Shown piece after piece: positions 38,117-49,765 of a stretch of 64,000 nucleotides of DNA (its first letter is position 1; the number at the start of each line of letters is the position of its first letter). The position numbers and the translations under genes were made by a program. The stretch comes from Zestomonas insulae (GTDB lineage Bacteria > Pseudomonadota > Gammaproteobacteria > Pseudomonadales > Pseudomonadaceae): NCBI RefSeq assembly GCF_016901015.1, contig NZ_JAFEUP010000001.1, forward strand, positions 310,001 through 374,000, read 5' to 3'. Below the pieces are notes generated by a model. That model searched no databases. It saw nothing but the letters and a program-made list of their open reading frames with translations, and was not told the origin of the DNA.

Positions 38117-38368
38117 ATGAACAACGTTCTGAAATTCTCTGCTCTGGCATTGGCCGCAGTTCTGGCTACCGGTTGCAGCAGCACTTCCAAAGAAACTGAA
38201 GCTCGTCTGACTGCGACTGAAGACGCAGCTGCTCGCGCTCAAGCCCGTGCCGACGAAGCCTACCGCAAGGCTGACGAAGCTCTGGCCGCCGCTCAGAAGG
38301 CTCAGCAGACCGCTGACGAAGCCAACGAGCGCGCCCTGCGTATGCTGGAAAAAGCCAGCCGCAAGTAA
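38117..38368 (+). CDS. oprI: Major outer membrane lipoprotein OprI (Lpp-type)
   Basis: 83 residues. Lipoprotein signal peptide with lipobox LATGC (lipidated Cys20), then an Ala-rich heptad-repeat helix ([28 protein letters not shown]) forming the Lpp trimeric coiled coil, and a C-terminal ...ASRK whose last Lys is the likely attachment point to peptidoglycan. Codons are biased to common ones and the leader has a strong ribosome site, as expected for one of the most abundant proteins. A terminator follows 18 bases on. The L,D-transpeptidase convergent at 38507 is a plausible anchoring enzyme. Confidence 0.97.
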
Positions 38369-38386
38369 TAGCCCTCGCGGCTATAT

Positions 38387-38418
38387 AAGCCGACTCAGTC
38401 TTCTGAGTCGGCTTTTTT
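38387..38418 (+). terminator. oprI terminator
   Basis: AAGCCGACTCAG-TCTT-CTGAGTCGGCTTTTTT: perfect 12-bp stem, 4-base loop and six Ts. Confidence 0.95.
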
Positions 38419-38455
38419 ATTGCCTCGGATAATTGATGCACTAATAACGGGCAAT

Positions 38456-38489
38456 AAAAAACCCGCCGGCGCATCGCACTCGACGGGTT
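38456..38489 (-). terminator. Terminator of the L,D-transpeptidase gene
   Basis: On the minus strand AACCCGTCG pairs with CGGCGGGTT around a ~14-base loop, followed by a T-run, 17 bases after the stop. Confidence 0.7.
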
Positions 38490-38506
38490 CCGTACAGCGA
38501 CTGTGA

Positions 38507-39469
38507 TCAGAACGCAGCAGGCGGTGTAGTGCTTGCCACTGCCGCATCCGGCTCGGCAATTTCGACCGGAAGACCATCTTCCGCCGCCACCACATCACGC
38601 ACCACCTCCCAGTTCAAACGCAGGCTGCCCGCCATATCGTCGCGCTTGAGCATCGCATTGATCACTGCCGTGTGCTTGTCGACTACTGAGGGGTCACCAT
38701 GATCATCCAGCGGAGTATGGGCTTCGAGATAGATCTTCCCGCCGCTGATGCCGAACTTATAGGGCTCGTTGAGAATGCGCACCTTGGTGCCGACGGGCAC
38801 GAGTTTCGCCAATTCCAGCACGTTGGGATTGAGCATACGGAAACAGCCGTGGCTGACGCGCATACCAATACCGAACTTCTTGTTCGAGCCATGAATCAAG
38901 TAACCCGGAGTGCCCAGGTTGAACTTGAATGGTCCCAACGGGTTATCCGGACCTGCTGGCACGATAGCCGGCAACGGATCGCCATCCGCGGCATGCTCCT
39001 CTCGAATGGACTTGGGTGGATACCAGGCCGGATTAGGCGTCTTGCCGGTAATAGTGGTCATGGCGATCGGCGAGCCCCAACCTTCCCGCCCGATACCCAG
39101 CGGATAGGTGTAAACCACGTCCCGGCCTTTCGGGAAGTAGTACATGCGGTACTCAGCCAAGTTGATCACGATCCCTTCGCGCGGACCAGGCGGCAGAATG
39201 AAGCGCGTCGGCAGCACGATGTCGGTGCCCGCGCCCGGCAACCAAGGGTCAACGCCCGGGTTGGCGGCGACCATTTCCAGATAGCCGAGATCGTTGGCCA
39301 CGCCGATGTCGGCGAAAGTGTCTTCATACTTGGCTTTGATCACTTGCACCTGGCCGACGACATCCTCTCCCGGCGGCGGCAGCGGCAACTCGAGCGCACC
39401 TGCAGAACCGGCCAGAAAGAGCGTGGCGAGGGATAAAGAACGAGCGACCACGGGAACGCGCGACAGCAT
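38507..39469 (-). CDS. L,D-transpeptidase (YkuD/ErfK family), exported
   Basis: 320 residues with a signal peptide (MLSRVPVVARSLSLATLFLAGSAGA). A LysM-like segment (YEDTFADIGVANDLGYLEMVAANPGVDPWLPGAGTDIVLP region, ~35-80) precedes the YkuD domain, whose catalytic motif is YLIHGSNKKFGIG...SHGCFRML (His, and Cys in SHGCFR). Such enzymes form 3-3 crosslinks or attach Lpp-type lipoproteins to diaminopimelate. Position beside oprI, as for the P. aeruginosa homologue reported to act in OprI anchoring, makes OprI attachment likely. Frame open to 39625; the ATG at 39469 is set by the signal peptide. Confidence 0.92.
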   Translation of the reverse strand: MLSRVPVVARSLSLATLFLAGSAGALELPLPPPGEDVVGQVQVIKAKYEDTFADIGVANDLGYLEMVAANPGVDPWLPGAGTDIVLPTRFILPPGPREGIVINLAEYRMYYFPKGRDVVYTYPLGIGREGWGSPIAMTTITGKTPNPAWYPPKSIREEHAADGDPLPAIVPAGPDNPLGPFKFNLGTPGYLIHGSNKKFGIGMRVSHGCFRMLNPNVLELAKLVPVGTKVRILNEPYKFGISGGKIYLEAHTPLDDHGDPSVVDKHTAVINAMLKRDDMAGSLRLNWEVVRDVVAAEDGLPVEIAEPDAAVASTTPPAAF

Positions 39470-39530
39470 CCGAAAATCCTTGACGTGAAAACGACGGGTA
39501 AACGGCGATTGTACACCGCCGCCGCTGGGC

Positions 39531-39812
39531 TCAGAAACCCAGCCAGTCGGGCCGTTCGCCGGCTTTCCGCGCATGGAACGCGGCATGGCAGGAAGGACAC
39601 AGTCGCTTGTCGCGGAGCGAAGCACGACTCACGCCCGACCAGCGCGGCTGCGCCGGCAACAGACCGCCGCACAGCGTACGGTCCGCGAAACCACCCAATT
39701 CCAGTTGCCGCGCCACCAGATGCAGGCGAATTTCGCGGCAAGCGAACAGGTCCAGTTGCTCGTCTGGCTCGATCATTTGGTAAGCGTGCAACGACCAGAC
39801 AGCGCGCGACAT
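39531..39812 (-). CDS. Small conserved protein with Cys/His cluster
   Basis: 93 residues (MSRAVWSLHAYQMIEPDEQLDL...). The C-terminal part has DKRLCPSCHAAFHARKAG (CxxCH), and further Cys occur as ACREIRLH and RTLCGGLLP, so a zinc-binding or redox role is possible. No signal peptide. Located between tesA and the L,D-transpeptidase on the same strand. Family not recognised. Confidence 0.6.
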   Translation of the reverse strand: MSRAVWSLHAYQMIEPDEQLDLFACREIRLHLVARQLELGGFADRTLCGGLLPAQPRWSGVSRASLRDKRLCPSCHAAFHARKAGERPDWLGF

Positions 39813-39870
39813 TGGTGGGTTCCTGGGCAAGGTGCGCAACATTAGCTGAAAGCCCCTAGGCGGAAAAGCC

Positions 39871-40476
39871 TCAGAGCAATGGCTTCAGACTCGGCCAGAG
39901 GTTGTCCAACAAGCGCGGCTGGGCGCCGGCGTTGGGGTGAATGCCGTCCGCCTGCATCAACGTCGGCACACCGCCCACGCCCTCGAGGAAAAATGGCACC
40001 AACGGCACCTCTTTCTCCTGAGCCAGTTCGGTGAACACCCCGGCAAAGGCGTTGGTGTAGCGCTCGCCATAGTTGGGTGGCAAACGCATACCCAGCAGCA
40101 GCACCTTGGCCCCTGCACCCTCGGCACGATCGATCATTGCCGCAAGATTCTGTTGCAATTGTGCGGGTGCCTGTCCGCGCAGCCCATCGTTGCCACCGAG
40201 CTCAAGAATGACCAGGTCAGGACGGTGCGCGTCGAGCAACGCCGGCAGACGGGAAAGCCCGCCTGCCGTGGTGTCGCCACTGATCGACGCGTTCACCACC
40301 TGATAGTCGAAGCCCTCATTTTTGAGCCGTTGCTGCAGCAGCGCGACCCAACCTTGCGCCGTATCCAGGCCCAAAGCGGCGCTGATACTATCCCCGACGA
40401 CCAGCACGGTGCCGGCCAACGCGCTCTGCGTCCATAGCAGCAACACCAAGGCACCGCCCAACCACCTGCTACGCAT
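39871..40476 (-). CDS. tesA: TesA-type arylesterase / thioesterase I (SGNH hydrolase)
   Basis: 201 residues with signal peptide [21 protein letters not shown], hence periplasmic. SGNH blocks: [10 protein letters not shown] (nucleophile Ser), SGDTT (Gly), GGNDGLRG (Asn) and ADGIHPN (Asp-His). Hydrolyses acyl-CoA and aryl esters. The frame is open far upstream, but the ATG at 40476 is fixed by the signal peptide. Its start is only 10 bases from that of the divergent ybbA-like gene, the tesA-ybbA-ybbP arrangement also found in E. coli. Confidence 0.94.
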   Translation of the reverse strand: MRSRWLGGALVLLLWTQSALAGTVLVVGDSISAALGLDTAQGWVALLQQRLKNEGFDYQVVNASISGDTTAGGLSRLPALLDAHRPDLVILELGGNDGLRGQAPAQLQQNLAAMIDRAEGAGAKVLLLGMRLPPNYGERYTNAFAGVFTELAQEKEVPLVPFFLEGVGGVPTLMQADGIHPNAGAQPRLLDNLWPSLKPLL

Positions 40477-40486
40477 TGGATTCTCC

Positions 40487-41170
40487 ATGACCGAGAGCAT
40501 TCTGACTGCGCGGAACCTTAGCAAAGTGGTCCCCGGCACGGAAGGCGACCTGACCATCCTGCACGACCTCTCGCTCAACCTGCAGCGCGGCGACAGCCTG
40601 GCCATCGTCGGCACCTCTGGCTCCGGCAAATCCACCCTCCTCGGCCTGCTCGCCGGCCTCGACCTGCCGAGCGCCGGCGCCATTTCCCTGGCCGGGCATG
40701 ACCTGCTGGCGCTGAATGAGGACCAACGCGCCCGGGTGCGCGCCGAACACATCGGCTTTGTCTTCCAGTCATTCCAGCTGCTGGACAACCTCAACGCGCT
40801 GGAAAACGTCATGTTGCCACTCGAACTGGAAGGCCACCGCGATGCGCGTGAGCGCGCCACAGCCCTCCTGCAACGAGTCGGCCTGGGCGCACGCCTTACC
40901 CATGCGCCGCGCCAACTGTCAGGCGGCGAACAGCAGCGCGTAGCGATTGCGCGGGCCTTCGTCGCCGAACCGGACGTACTGTTCGCCGACGAGCCGACCG
41001 GCAACCTCGACACCCAGACCGGCGAGCGCATCAGCGACCTGCTGTTCGAGCTGAACCAGGAACGCGGCGCCACCCTGGTGCTGGTCACCCACGATGAACG
41101 CCTGGCGCACCGCTGCCGCCGGTTGATCCGGCTCGAGGGCGGCCGCCTGGTCGATCAGGTGGCGCCCTGA
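40487..41170 (+). CDS. ybbA: ABC transporter ATP-binding protein (YbbA-like)
   Basis: 227 residues of the LolD/MacB-type ATPase family. Walker [20 protein letters not shown]-loop [10 protein letters not shown], signature [14 protein letters not shown], Walker [13 protein letters not shown] and H-loop VTHDERLA are all intact. It pairs with the FtsX-like permease encoded next (one-base overlap). A link to tesA, divergent with 10 bases between the starts, is by conserved neighbourhood; YbbAP has been proposed to extract hydrophobic molecules from the inner membrane. Confidence 0.93.
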   Translation: MTESILTARNLSKVVPGTEGDLTILHDLSLNLQRGDSLAIVGTSGSGKSTLLGLLAGLDLPSAGAISLAGHDLLALNEDQRARVRAEHIGFVFQSFQLLDNLNALENVMLPLELEGHRDARERATALLQRVGLGARLTHAPRQLSGGEQQRVAIARAFVAEPDVLFADEPTGNLDTQTGERISDLLFELNQERGATLVLVTHDERLAHRCRRLIRLEGGRLVDQVAP

Positions 41171-43674
41171 TGCGCGGCCTGCCGCTGTCCCGCCTGATTG
41201 CCCTGGCGTGCCGCCAGCTGCTGCGCGACACCCGCGCCGGCGAGATGCGCGTGCTGTTCTTCGCGCTGCTGGTGGCGGTCGCCGCCAGCACCGCCATCGG
41301 CTACTTCGGCGCCCGCCTGAATGCGGCGATGCTGCTGCGCGCCACCGAGTTCCTCGGTGCCGACCTGGTACTGACGGGCAGCGCACCGGCGAGCGCTGCA
41401 CAACTCGACGCCGGCACACGCCTGGGCCTGGAGCAGGCGCGGGTGGTGGAGTTCTCCAGCGTGATCGCCACTGACAACGGCATCCAGCTGGCCAGCGTCA
41501 AAGCCGCCGACAGCCACTACCCCCTGCGCGGTCAGCTGAAGAGTGCCGCGGCGCCCTATGCGCCAGAAAGCAGCAGCGCCGGGCCGCAACCGGGCGAAGC
41601 CTGGGCCGAGGCCCGCCTGTTCGCTGCGCTGAACCTCAAGCCGGGCGACCGGATCGACGTCGGCAACAAGACCCTGCGCCTCACTCGTGTGCTGACCTAC
41701 GAACCAGACCGCGGCGGCGACTTCTACAGCCTCAACCCGCATGTGCTGATGCATTACGACGATCTGGCCGCCACCGGCATCGTCCAGCCGGGCAGCCGGG
41801 TCCGCTACCGCGAGCTGTGGCGCGGCGAGTCCGCAACACTGGAAGCCTATCGCCAGGCGATTAGCGTCGACCTGGCGCCCAGCCAACGCATCGAAGATGC
41901 CCGCCACGGCAATCGGCAAATTGGCGGCGCGCTCGGCCGAGCCGAGCGCTACTTGAACCTGGCGAGCCTGGCCGCCGTGCTCTTGGCCGGGGTCGCAGTG
42001 GCACTGTCCGCCGTGCGCTTTGCCAGTCGACGCTTCGACGCCAGCGCCTTGCTGCGCTGCCTCGGTCTGTCAAGGCGCGAAGCGCTCGGCCTGTTCACCC
42101 TGCAGCTCGCCCTGCTCGGCGGTGCCGCCTGCCTGGCCGGCGCCCTGCTCGGCTGGATCGGCCAGCAAGGCTTGTTCTATCTATTGCAGGGGCTGCTGCC
42201 GACCCGCGTGCCATCCGGCGGCCTGCTCCCGGCGCTGGCCGGCATCGCCATCGGCCTGGTGGCCCTGGCCGGCTTCGCGCTGCCGCCGCTCGCCGCACTC
42301 GGTCGCGTGCCACCGCTGCGCGTGCTTCGCCGCGACTTGCTGCCCACGCCACCCAGCGCCTGGCTGGTCTACGGCGGCGCGGTGTTGGCGCTCGGCCTGA
42401 TCATGTGGCGCCTCAGCCTCGACCTGAAGCTGACCCTGGCCCTGCTCGGCGGCGGCCTGATCGTCACCCTGCTGCTCGGCGGTGCGTTGCTGTTCAGCCT
42501 ACGCGGCCTGCGCCGCCTGCTCGCCGGTGCCGCGCTACCCTGGCGCCTCGGCCTGGGGCAGTTGCTGCGCCACCCACTGGCCGCAGCTGGCCAGGCCTTG
42601 GCGTTCGGCCTGATTCTGCTGGCGATGGCACTGATCACCCTGCTGCGCGGCGAACTGCTGGATACCTGGCAGGCGCAACTGCCGGCCGATGCGCCCAATC
42701 ATTTCGCCCTCAACGTGCTGCCGGATCAGCGTGATGCCTTCGCCGCCGAACTGGCGCGCCTGTCGCCCAACGCCTCGCCGCTGTACCCGGTGGTGCCGGG
42801 GCGCTTGATGGCAATCAACGACGAACCGGTGCGCCAGCTGGTCAGCAAGGACAGCGAAGGCGAGCGCGCGTCGCGCCGCGACCTCAGCCTGACCTGGGCG
42901 AGCGAGCTGCCGGTGAGCAACCATGTAGCGGCCGGCAGCTGGTGGAGTACGGCACATGCCAGCGACCTGCCGGGCGTGTCGGTGGAGTCCAAGCTCGCCA
43001 CCAGCCTGCACGTACAACTCGGCGACCGCCTGCGCTTCAACATCGGCGGCATCGAGCGCGAGGCACGCGTCACCAGCCTGCGCGAGGTCGAGTGGGATAG
43101 CTTCCAACCCAACTTCTACATGATCTTCGAGCCCGGCACCCTGCGGGACCTGCCAGTGACCTACCTGGCCAGTTTCTATTTGCCGCCGCAGCAGGATCGG
43201 CAACTGGTAGCGCTGTCCCGCGCCTTCCCGGCCGTCACCTTGCTGCAGGTCGACGCACTGCTCGCGCAACTGCGCAGCATCCTCGATCAGGTGACCCTGG
43301 CCGTGGAGTACGTGCTGCTGTTCGTCCTCGCCGCCGGCATCGCCGTGCTGTTCGCCGGCCTGCAGGCCACCCTCGACGAACGCATCCGCCAGGGTGCCCT
43401 GCTGCGCGCGCTGGGCGCCCGCCGCGAGCTGCTGGTGCAAGCGCGACGGGCCGAGTTCGCCCTGCTCGGCGCCAGCAGCGGTCTGCTCGCCGCCACCGGC
43501 TGCGAGTTGGTGAGCTTCCTACTCTATCGCTACGTCTTCGACCTGCCGTGGCAACCACACCCCTGGCTGCTGACATTGCCGCTGATCGGTGCGCTGCTGA
43601 TCGCCACTGCAGGCTTGCTGGGAACGCGTCGCGCGCTGCAGAGCAGTCCGCTGAGCGTGCTGCGCGAAGGGTGA
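41170..43674 (+). CDS. ybbP: ABC transporter permease, FtsX family (YbbP-like)
   Basis: 834 residues. Two FtsX-type permease units with helices near the N-terminus (~28-46), two central blocks (~255-450), and C-terminal helices (LAVEYVLLFVLAAGIAVLFAGLQATL and LLTLPLIGALLIATAGLLGT). The periplasmic domains between them are large. Its start overlaps the ybbA stop (TGATG), showing coupling. The last residues SSPLSVLREG are typical of the family. A 40-base gap leads to greB. Confidence 0.92.
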   Translation: MRGLPLSRLIALACRQLLRDTRAGEMRVLFFALLVAVAASTAIGYFGARLNAAMLLRATEFLGADLVLTGSAPASAAQLDAGTRLGLEQARVVEFSSVIATDNGIQLASVKAADSHYPLRGQLKSAAAPYAPESSSAGPQPGEAWAEARLFAALNLKPGDRIDVGNKTLRLTRVLTYEPDRGGDFYSLNPHVLMHYDDLAATGIVQPGSRVRYRELWRGESATLEAYRQAISVDLAPSQRIEDARHGNRQIGGALGRAERYLNLASLAAVLLAGVAVALSAVRFASRRFDASALLRCLGLSRREALGLFTLQLALLGGAACLAGALLGWIGQQGLFYLLQGLLPTRVPSGGLLPALAGIAIGLVALAGFALPPLAALGRVPPLRVLRRDLLPTPPSAWLVYGGAVLALGLIMWRLSLDLKLTLALLGGGLIVTLLLGGALLFSLRGLRRLLAGAALPWRLGLGQLLRHPLAAAGQALAFGLILLAMALITLLRGELLDTWQAQLPADAPNHFALNVLPDQRDAFAAELARLSPNASPLYPVVPGRLMAINDEPVRQLVSKDSEGERASRRDLSLTWASELPVSNHVAAGSWWSTAHASDLPGVSVESKLATSLHVQLGDRLRFNIGGIEREARVTSLREVEWDSFQPNFYMIFEPGTLRDLPVTYLASFYLPPQQDRQLVALSRAFPAVTLLQVDALLAQLRSILDQVTLAVEYVLLFVLAAGIAVLFAGLQATLDERIRQGALLRALGARRELLVQARRAEFALLGASSGLLAATGCELVSFLLYRYVFDLPWQPHPWLLTLPLIGALLIATAGLLGTRRALQSSPLSVLREG

Positions 43675-43714
43675 GCTTGGTAAACTGGCGCCCCTTTCCG
43701 GATCAAGAGTCCCC

Positions 43715-44212
43715 ATGAGCCGCTACCGTCCACCCCGCAGCGCGGGAACCCCCCTGATCACCCCCGAAGGCGAGGCCCGCATGCGTGCCGAGCTGCACGA
43801 GCTGTGGCATGTGCGGCGCCCGCAGGTGACCCAGGCGGTGAGCGAGGCAGCGGCCCAGGGCGATCGCTCGGAGAACGCCGAGTACACCTACGGCAAGAAG
43901 ATGCTGCGCGAGATCGACAGCCGCGTGCGCTTCCTCACCAAGCGCCTGGAAAACCTCAAGGTGGTCAGCCAGCGGCCCTCCGACCCGGGCAAGGTGTACT
44001 TCGGTGCCTGGGTGACCATCGAGGACGAAGACGGCGACCAGTCGCGCTACCGGATCGTCGGCCCCGACGAGCTCGACCTGAAACAGAACCTCATCAGCAT
44101 CGACTCGCCGCTGGCCCGCGCCCTGGTCGGCAAGGCGCTGGACGCCGAGGTGCGGGTGCACACGCCAACCGGCGAGCAGCTCTGCTACATCGTGGCGATC
44201 GATTACCCCTGA
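43715..44212 (+). CDS. greB: Transcription elongation factor GreB
   Basis: 165 residues. The N-terminal antiparallel coiled coil (EARMRAELHELWHVRRPQVTQAVSEAAAQGDRSENAEYTYGKK) ends at the acidic tip that enters the RNA polymerase secondary channel (GDRSENAEY), and the C-terminal FKBP-like domain includes TIEDEDGDQSRYRIVGPDE and SPLARALVGKALDAEV. Stimulates cleavage of backtracked RNA. The N-terminal basic SRYRPPRSAGTPLITPEG marks GreB over GreA. The 3' end overlaps the convergent gene by 10 bases. Confidence 0.95.
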   Translation: MSRYRPPRSAGTPLITPEGEARMRAELHELWHVRRPQVTQAVSEAAAQGDRSENAEYTYGKKMLREIDSRVRFLTKRLENLKVVSQRPSDPGKVYFGAWVTIEDEDGDQSRYRIVGPDELDLKQNLISIDSPLARALVGKALDAEVRVHTPTGEQLCYIVAIDYP

Positions 44213-44535
44213 AGGCTCAAGCGTGGCGGACGCCGCGTGATCAAGCCCTGGCGTGCGACGCGGGTCAGCTGGCTAACCAGCTCGGGTAACTGCCCGACCG
44301 CCGGCGTCTGCACCACCGCCAGGTCGAAACTGTCGTCGGCGAAGCGCGCCAGCGATTCACCCTCGCGGGCAAACTGGATCAACAGGGTGTAGGGGCGACG
44401 CCAGCGCTTCGGCCAGCCATCGAGATAACGCAACAAGGTGGGCTGATGTTCGCCGCCGAGCAGCACTTTCGGGTTGCGCAGCAGGGGCCCGCTGGTCAGC
44501 GGTGTCAGACGAATCTGCGGTTGGGGGCAGCTCAT
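44203..44535 (-). CDS. Conserved hypothetical protein (possible methyltransferase-like fragment)
   Basis: 110 residues. DDSFDLAVVQTPAVGQLPELVSQLTRVARQGLI resembles the C-terminal strand-helix part of SAM-dependent methyltransferases ('FDLV...P...L.R..RPGG'), but no SAM-binding glycine motif is present, so an enzyme activity is unlikely. A hypothetical gene sits at this place between greB and ligT in P. aeruginosa too. The stop overlaps greB by 10 bases on the opposite strand. Function unknown. Confidence 0.7.
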   Translation of the reverse strand: MSCPQPQIRLTPLTSGPLLRNPKVLLGGEHQPTLLRYLDGWPKRWRRPYTLLIQFAREGESLARFADDSFDLAVVQTPAVGQLPELVSQLTRVARQGLITRRPPRLSLQG

Positions 44536-44725
44536 GGTGTAGGTCTCCGCCTCGAGAATCCCGCTGGGCAGCGGTGAGAGGCGACACCGAACCAGCGCTT
44601 TAGCGGTATTTCGAGGCCTCGACTTCGACCTCTGCGCCCCGCAAGTAGCTGACTAAATCGGCGCAATGACCGGAATCCTATGAAGAGCCACGCAATACTG
44701 TCAAGGCCGCGAACCGGAGAGCGCC

Positions 44726-45250
44726 ATGACCACGCCACCCTTGCGTTTGTTCTTCGCCCTACCCTGTCCACCTGACTTAGCCTCGCGCGTGGCCAGCTGG
44801 CGAGATGCGCTCGGTACGTTCGGCCGGCCAGTGGCGGCGGAAAACCTGCACATCACCCTCGTCTTCCTCGGCAGTCAGCCGCGCGGCAGGCTGGCCGAAC
44901 TGAAGGCGCTCGCCGAGGAGATTGTCGCCCCGGCCTTCGCGCTCACCTTCGATCGTCTGGAGCGATGGCATGGCGGCTTGCTTCACTTGGCGTCCAGCCG
45001 GCCACCCGACGCCCTGATTGCTCTGGAGCACAGCCTGCGTGAGCGCTTGCTGAGCCAGGGCTTCGATGTCGAGGACCGGCGTTTCCATCCGCATCTGACG
45101 CTCGCCCGACATTGCCGAGCGTTGCCTGGCGGCTTGGCGGTGGCACCGAGCTTCAGCTGGCAGGTTGAGAGCTTCGCGCTCTATGTTTCTGAAAACCATC
45201 AGGGTGGGACGCGTTACAAGGCCCTGAGTCGTCATCACCTCAGGGGGTAG
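44726..45250 (+). CDS. thpR: RNA 2',3'-cyclic phosphodiesterase (LigT/ThpR)
   Basis: 174 residues of the 2H phosphoesterase fold. The two catalytic HxT motifs are ENLHITLVFLG and FHPHLTLARH. Opens 2',3'-cyclic phosphate RNA ends in vitro. The 190-base divergent region to the hypothetical gene at 44203 contains no feature I can name. A 681-base gap before the first lipase follows. Confidence 0.93.
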   Translation: MTTPPLRLFFALPCPPDLASRVASWRDALGTFGRPVAAENLHITLVFLGSQPRGRLAELKALAEEIVAPAFALTFDRLERWHGGLLHLASSRPPDALIALEHSLRERLLSQGFDVEDRRFHPHLTLARHCRALPGGLAVAPSFSWQVESFALYVSENHQGGTRYKALSRHHLRG

Positions 45251-46861
<1,611 letters not shown>

Positions 46862-46872
46862 CGCGCTATCCG

Positions 46873-46894
46873 GTGGAGGCCTTCGGGCCTCCAC
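46873..46894 (+). repeat. Hairpin between lipase and foldase genes
   Basis: Perfect 9-bp stem GTGGAGGCC / GGCCTCCAC with a stable TTCG tetraloop, 12 bases after the lipase stop. There is no T-run, so it is probably an mRNA stabiliser or partial attenuator letting lipase exceed foldase. Confidence 0.65.
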
Positions 46895-46926
46895 TCCTTC
46901 GTCGCAGAGCTGAATGAGACCTCTCC

Positions 46927-47955
46927 GTGAAAAAACTGCTGCTGTTGCTCCCTGTGACCTTCCTCGCTTGCGTTGCACTGCTGCTGTACTGGCAAGCGGA
47001 CCCCGCGCCCACACCGGCAATCCCAGCGGCAGCGCCAGTCGCCGATACCGTGAGCACCGCGCCGGAGCCCGCGCCCGCCGCCGCCGTCGACCGGGCGCCA
47101 GCCGCCACGTTGCCGACCGGCGTCGCCGCGCTGCCGCCGTCGTTCCGTGGCACCGAGATCGATGGTCAGCTGCGCGTCGACGCTGCCGGCAACCTGATCA
47201 TCAGCCAGGAAATCCGCAACCTGTTCGATTACTTCCTCAGCGCCATCGGTGAAGAACCACTGAAAGTCAGCATTCGCCGCCTGCAGGATTACATCGCCGC
47301 GGTGCTCGACGAGCCCGCGCAAAGCCAGGCGCAGGCGCTGCTCGAGCAATACCTCGCCTACAAGCGCGAGCTGGTGCTGCTGGAGCGCGACCTGCCGGTG
47401 CTCGCCGATCTCGACGCCATCCGCCGCCGCGAGGCCGCCGTCCACGAGCTGCGTGCGCGAATCTTCAGCCCGGAGGCGCATGAAGCATTCTTCGCCCTGG
47501 AAGAGGCCTACAACCGCTTCAACCTCGAACGCCTGGCCATCAGTCGCGATGACAAGCTGGACGACAGCGCCAAGGGCGAGGCGATCGATCGCCTGCGCGA
47601 GAGCCTGCCCGAGGCGCTGCAGGACAGCGTGCTGCCGTCGCTGCAAAGCGAGCTGCACAGCCGCACGCAGGAACTCGAAGCGCAAGGCGCCAGCCCGGAG
47701 CAGATCCGTGCGCTGCGCCAGCAGCTGGTCGGCAACGACGCCACCACCCGCCTGGAAGCCCTGGATCAGGAGCGTGCCGCGTGGAAACAGCGCCTCAGCA
47801 CCTACAGCGCCGAGAAGGCGCGGATCGAAGCGCAGCAGGGTCTGAGCGATGTCGACAAGCAGACCGCAATCAAGCGTCTCGCCGAGGAAGGCTTCAATGC
47901 GCAGGAACGCCTGCGTCTGGAGGCCGCCGAGCAATTGAACAAGCCGCAGAGCTGA
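46927..47955 (+). CDS. lif: Lipase-specific foldase (lipase chaperone)
   Basis: 342 residues. An N-terminal membrane anchor ([21 protein letters not shown]) is followed by a Pro/Ala-rich linker (to about residue 70), mini-domain 1 and a long helical arch ending in mini-domain 2. The hallmark Lif motif [13 protein letters not shown] is at residues 97-109 (RxxFDY(F/C)LSAxGE), needed for lipase activation. It folds secreted lipases in the periplasm while bound to the inner membrane. The start is a GTG at 46927. It stands between two lipase genes and probably serves both. Confidence 0.95.
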   Translation: MKKLLLLLPVTFLACVALLLYWQADPAPTPAIPAAAPVADTVSTAPEPAPAAAVDRAPAATLPTGVAALPPSFRGTEIDGQLRVDAAGNLIISQEIRNLFDYFLSAIGEEPLKVSIRRLQDYIAAVLDEPAQSQAQALLEQYLAYKRELVLLERDLPVLADLDAIRRREAAVHELRARIFSPEAHEAFFALEEAYNRFNLERLAISRDDKLDDSAKGEAIDRLRESLPEALQDSVLPSLQSELHSRTQELEAQGASPEQIRALRQQLVGNDATTRLEALDQERAAWKQRLSTYSAEKARIEAQQGLSDVDKQTAIKRLAEEGFNAQERLRLEAAEQLNKPQS

Positions 47956-48125
47956 CCCTTACTTTCGGCTGGGCTGGCGAACTGCCACGCCAGCCAACCA
48001 GTAACCCTCCACACTGCGGCGATACCTGCGGTTTCACCCCGTAACAGCCGACGATCCCAGCACGTTCGTCCGAACTTCCCTACAGGGCTCGCTCCAGAGC
48101 CCTCGCTCTCCATGCCATTGGCAGC

Positions 48126-48140
48126 TGGCATGCTTCCTGC
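48126..48140 (+). promoter_or_regulatory. Predicted sigma-54 promoter of the second lipase
   Basis: TGGCATGCTTCCTGC has GG at -24 and GC at -12 with exact spacing; two positions differ from TGGCAC-N5-TTGC. It lies 87 bases before the ATG at 48227. Other dyads lie upstream (GGCTGGCG/CGCCAGCC at 47972-47995, AGGGCTC/GAGCCCT at 48084-48103) and could terminate lif or bind an activator. Confidence 0.6.
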
Positions 48141-48160
48141 CCTCTCTTCCGCCAGGTTGA

Positions 48161-49168
<1,008 letters not shown>

Positions 49169-49182
49169 GCCGCCCCGAACAA

Positions 49183-49209
49183 CAAAAGCCCGCACGATGC
49201 GGGCTTTTG
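49183..49209. terminator. Bidirectional terminator between lipA and doxX
   Basis: CAAAAGCCCGCA-CGA-TGCGGGCTTTTG followed by TTTTG: 15 bases after the lipase stop and 17 bases before the doxX stop. Confidence 0.9.
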
Positions 49210-49225
49210 TTTTGCGGCGTCAGAC

Positions 49226-49660
49226 TCAGCTGGCGATGCGGCGATCCAGCGACAGCTTGCCGGCGCCTTCGATCAGCAGCACCGCGCTGATCAGGCCGAG
49301 GATCATGGCGTACTCGAAGCCGTTGGCGGTGATGAAGAAACCGTTGGCCCAGTGCACGCTGGCAATCGCCACCAGCATCGCCACGATCAGCGCAGCGGCC
49401 GCCGGGCGCACCAGCAGGCCAACCACCAGCGCCAGGCCGCCGAAGAATTCGGCACTACCGGCCAGCAGGGCCATCAGGTAGCCCGGGGTGATGCCGATGC
49501 TTTCCATCCACTGGCCGGTACCGGCCAGGCCGTAGCCGCCAAACCAGGCGAACAGCTTCTGCGAGCCGTGCGCGGCGAAGGTCAGACCGGTGACCACGCG
49601 CAGCAGGGTGATGCCGAGGCCGGCGTGGGTGGCGAAGATTGCTTTGAGCGAGTTGTTCAT
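49226..49660 (-). CDS. DoxX-family membrane protein
   Basis: 144 residues with four membrane helices (HAGLGITLLRVVTGLTFAAHG, YLMALLAGSAEFFGGLALVVGLL, AAALIVAMLVAIASVHW, MILGLISAVLLIEGAG). HGSQKLFAWFGGYG is the DoxX signature. Relatives occur as quinol oxidase subunits or in sulfur/redox stress complexes; no such partner lies nearby, so the role is open. SD AGGAACC and ATG at 49660. Confidence 0.88.
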   Translation of the reverse strand: MNNSLKAIFATHAGLGITLLRVVTGLTFAAHGSQKLFAWFGGYGLAGTGQWMESIGITPGYLMALLAGSAEFFGGLALVVGLLVRPAAAALIVAMLVAIASVHWANGFFITANGFEYAMILGLISAVLLIEGAGKLSLDRRIAS

Positions 49661-49765
49661 GAGGCCAGGTTCCTTTTGGGTGATGAGTTGGAATGGAGGC
49701 TAGTTTATCGGTAGTTTTCGATCATAAAAGCGCAAAAATCCCGACATACGAATCGGATACTTCGA

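Noticed and set aside
40322..40486. Upstream-extended start of the ybbA-like ATPase
   Set aside because: The extension overlaps tesA coding sequence and lacks family similarity; the ATG at 40487 gives the normal N-terminus.
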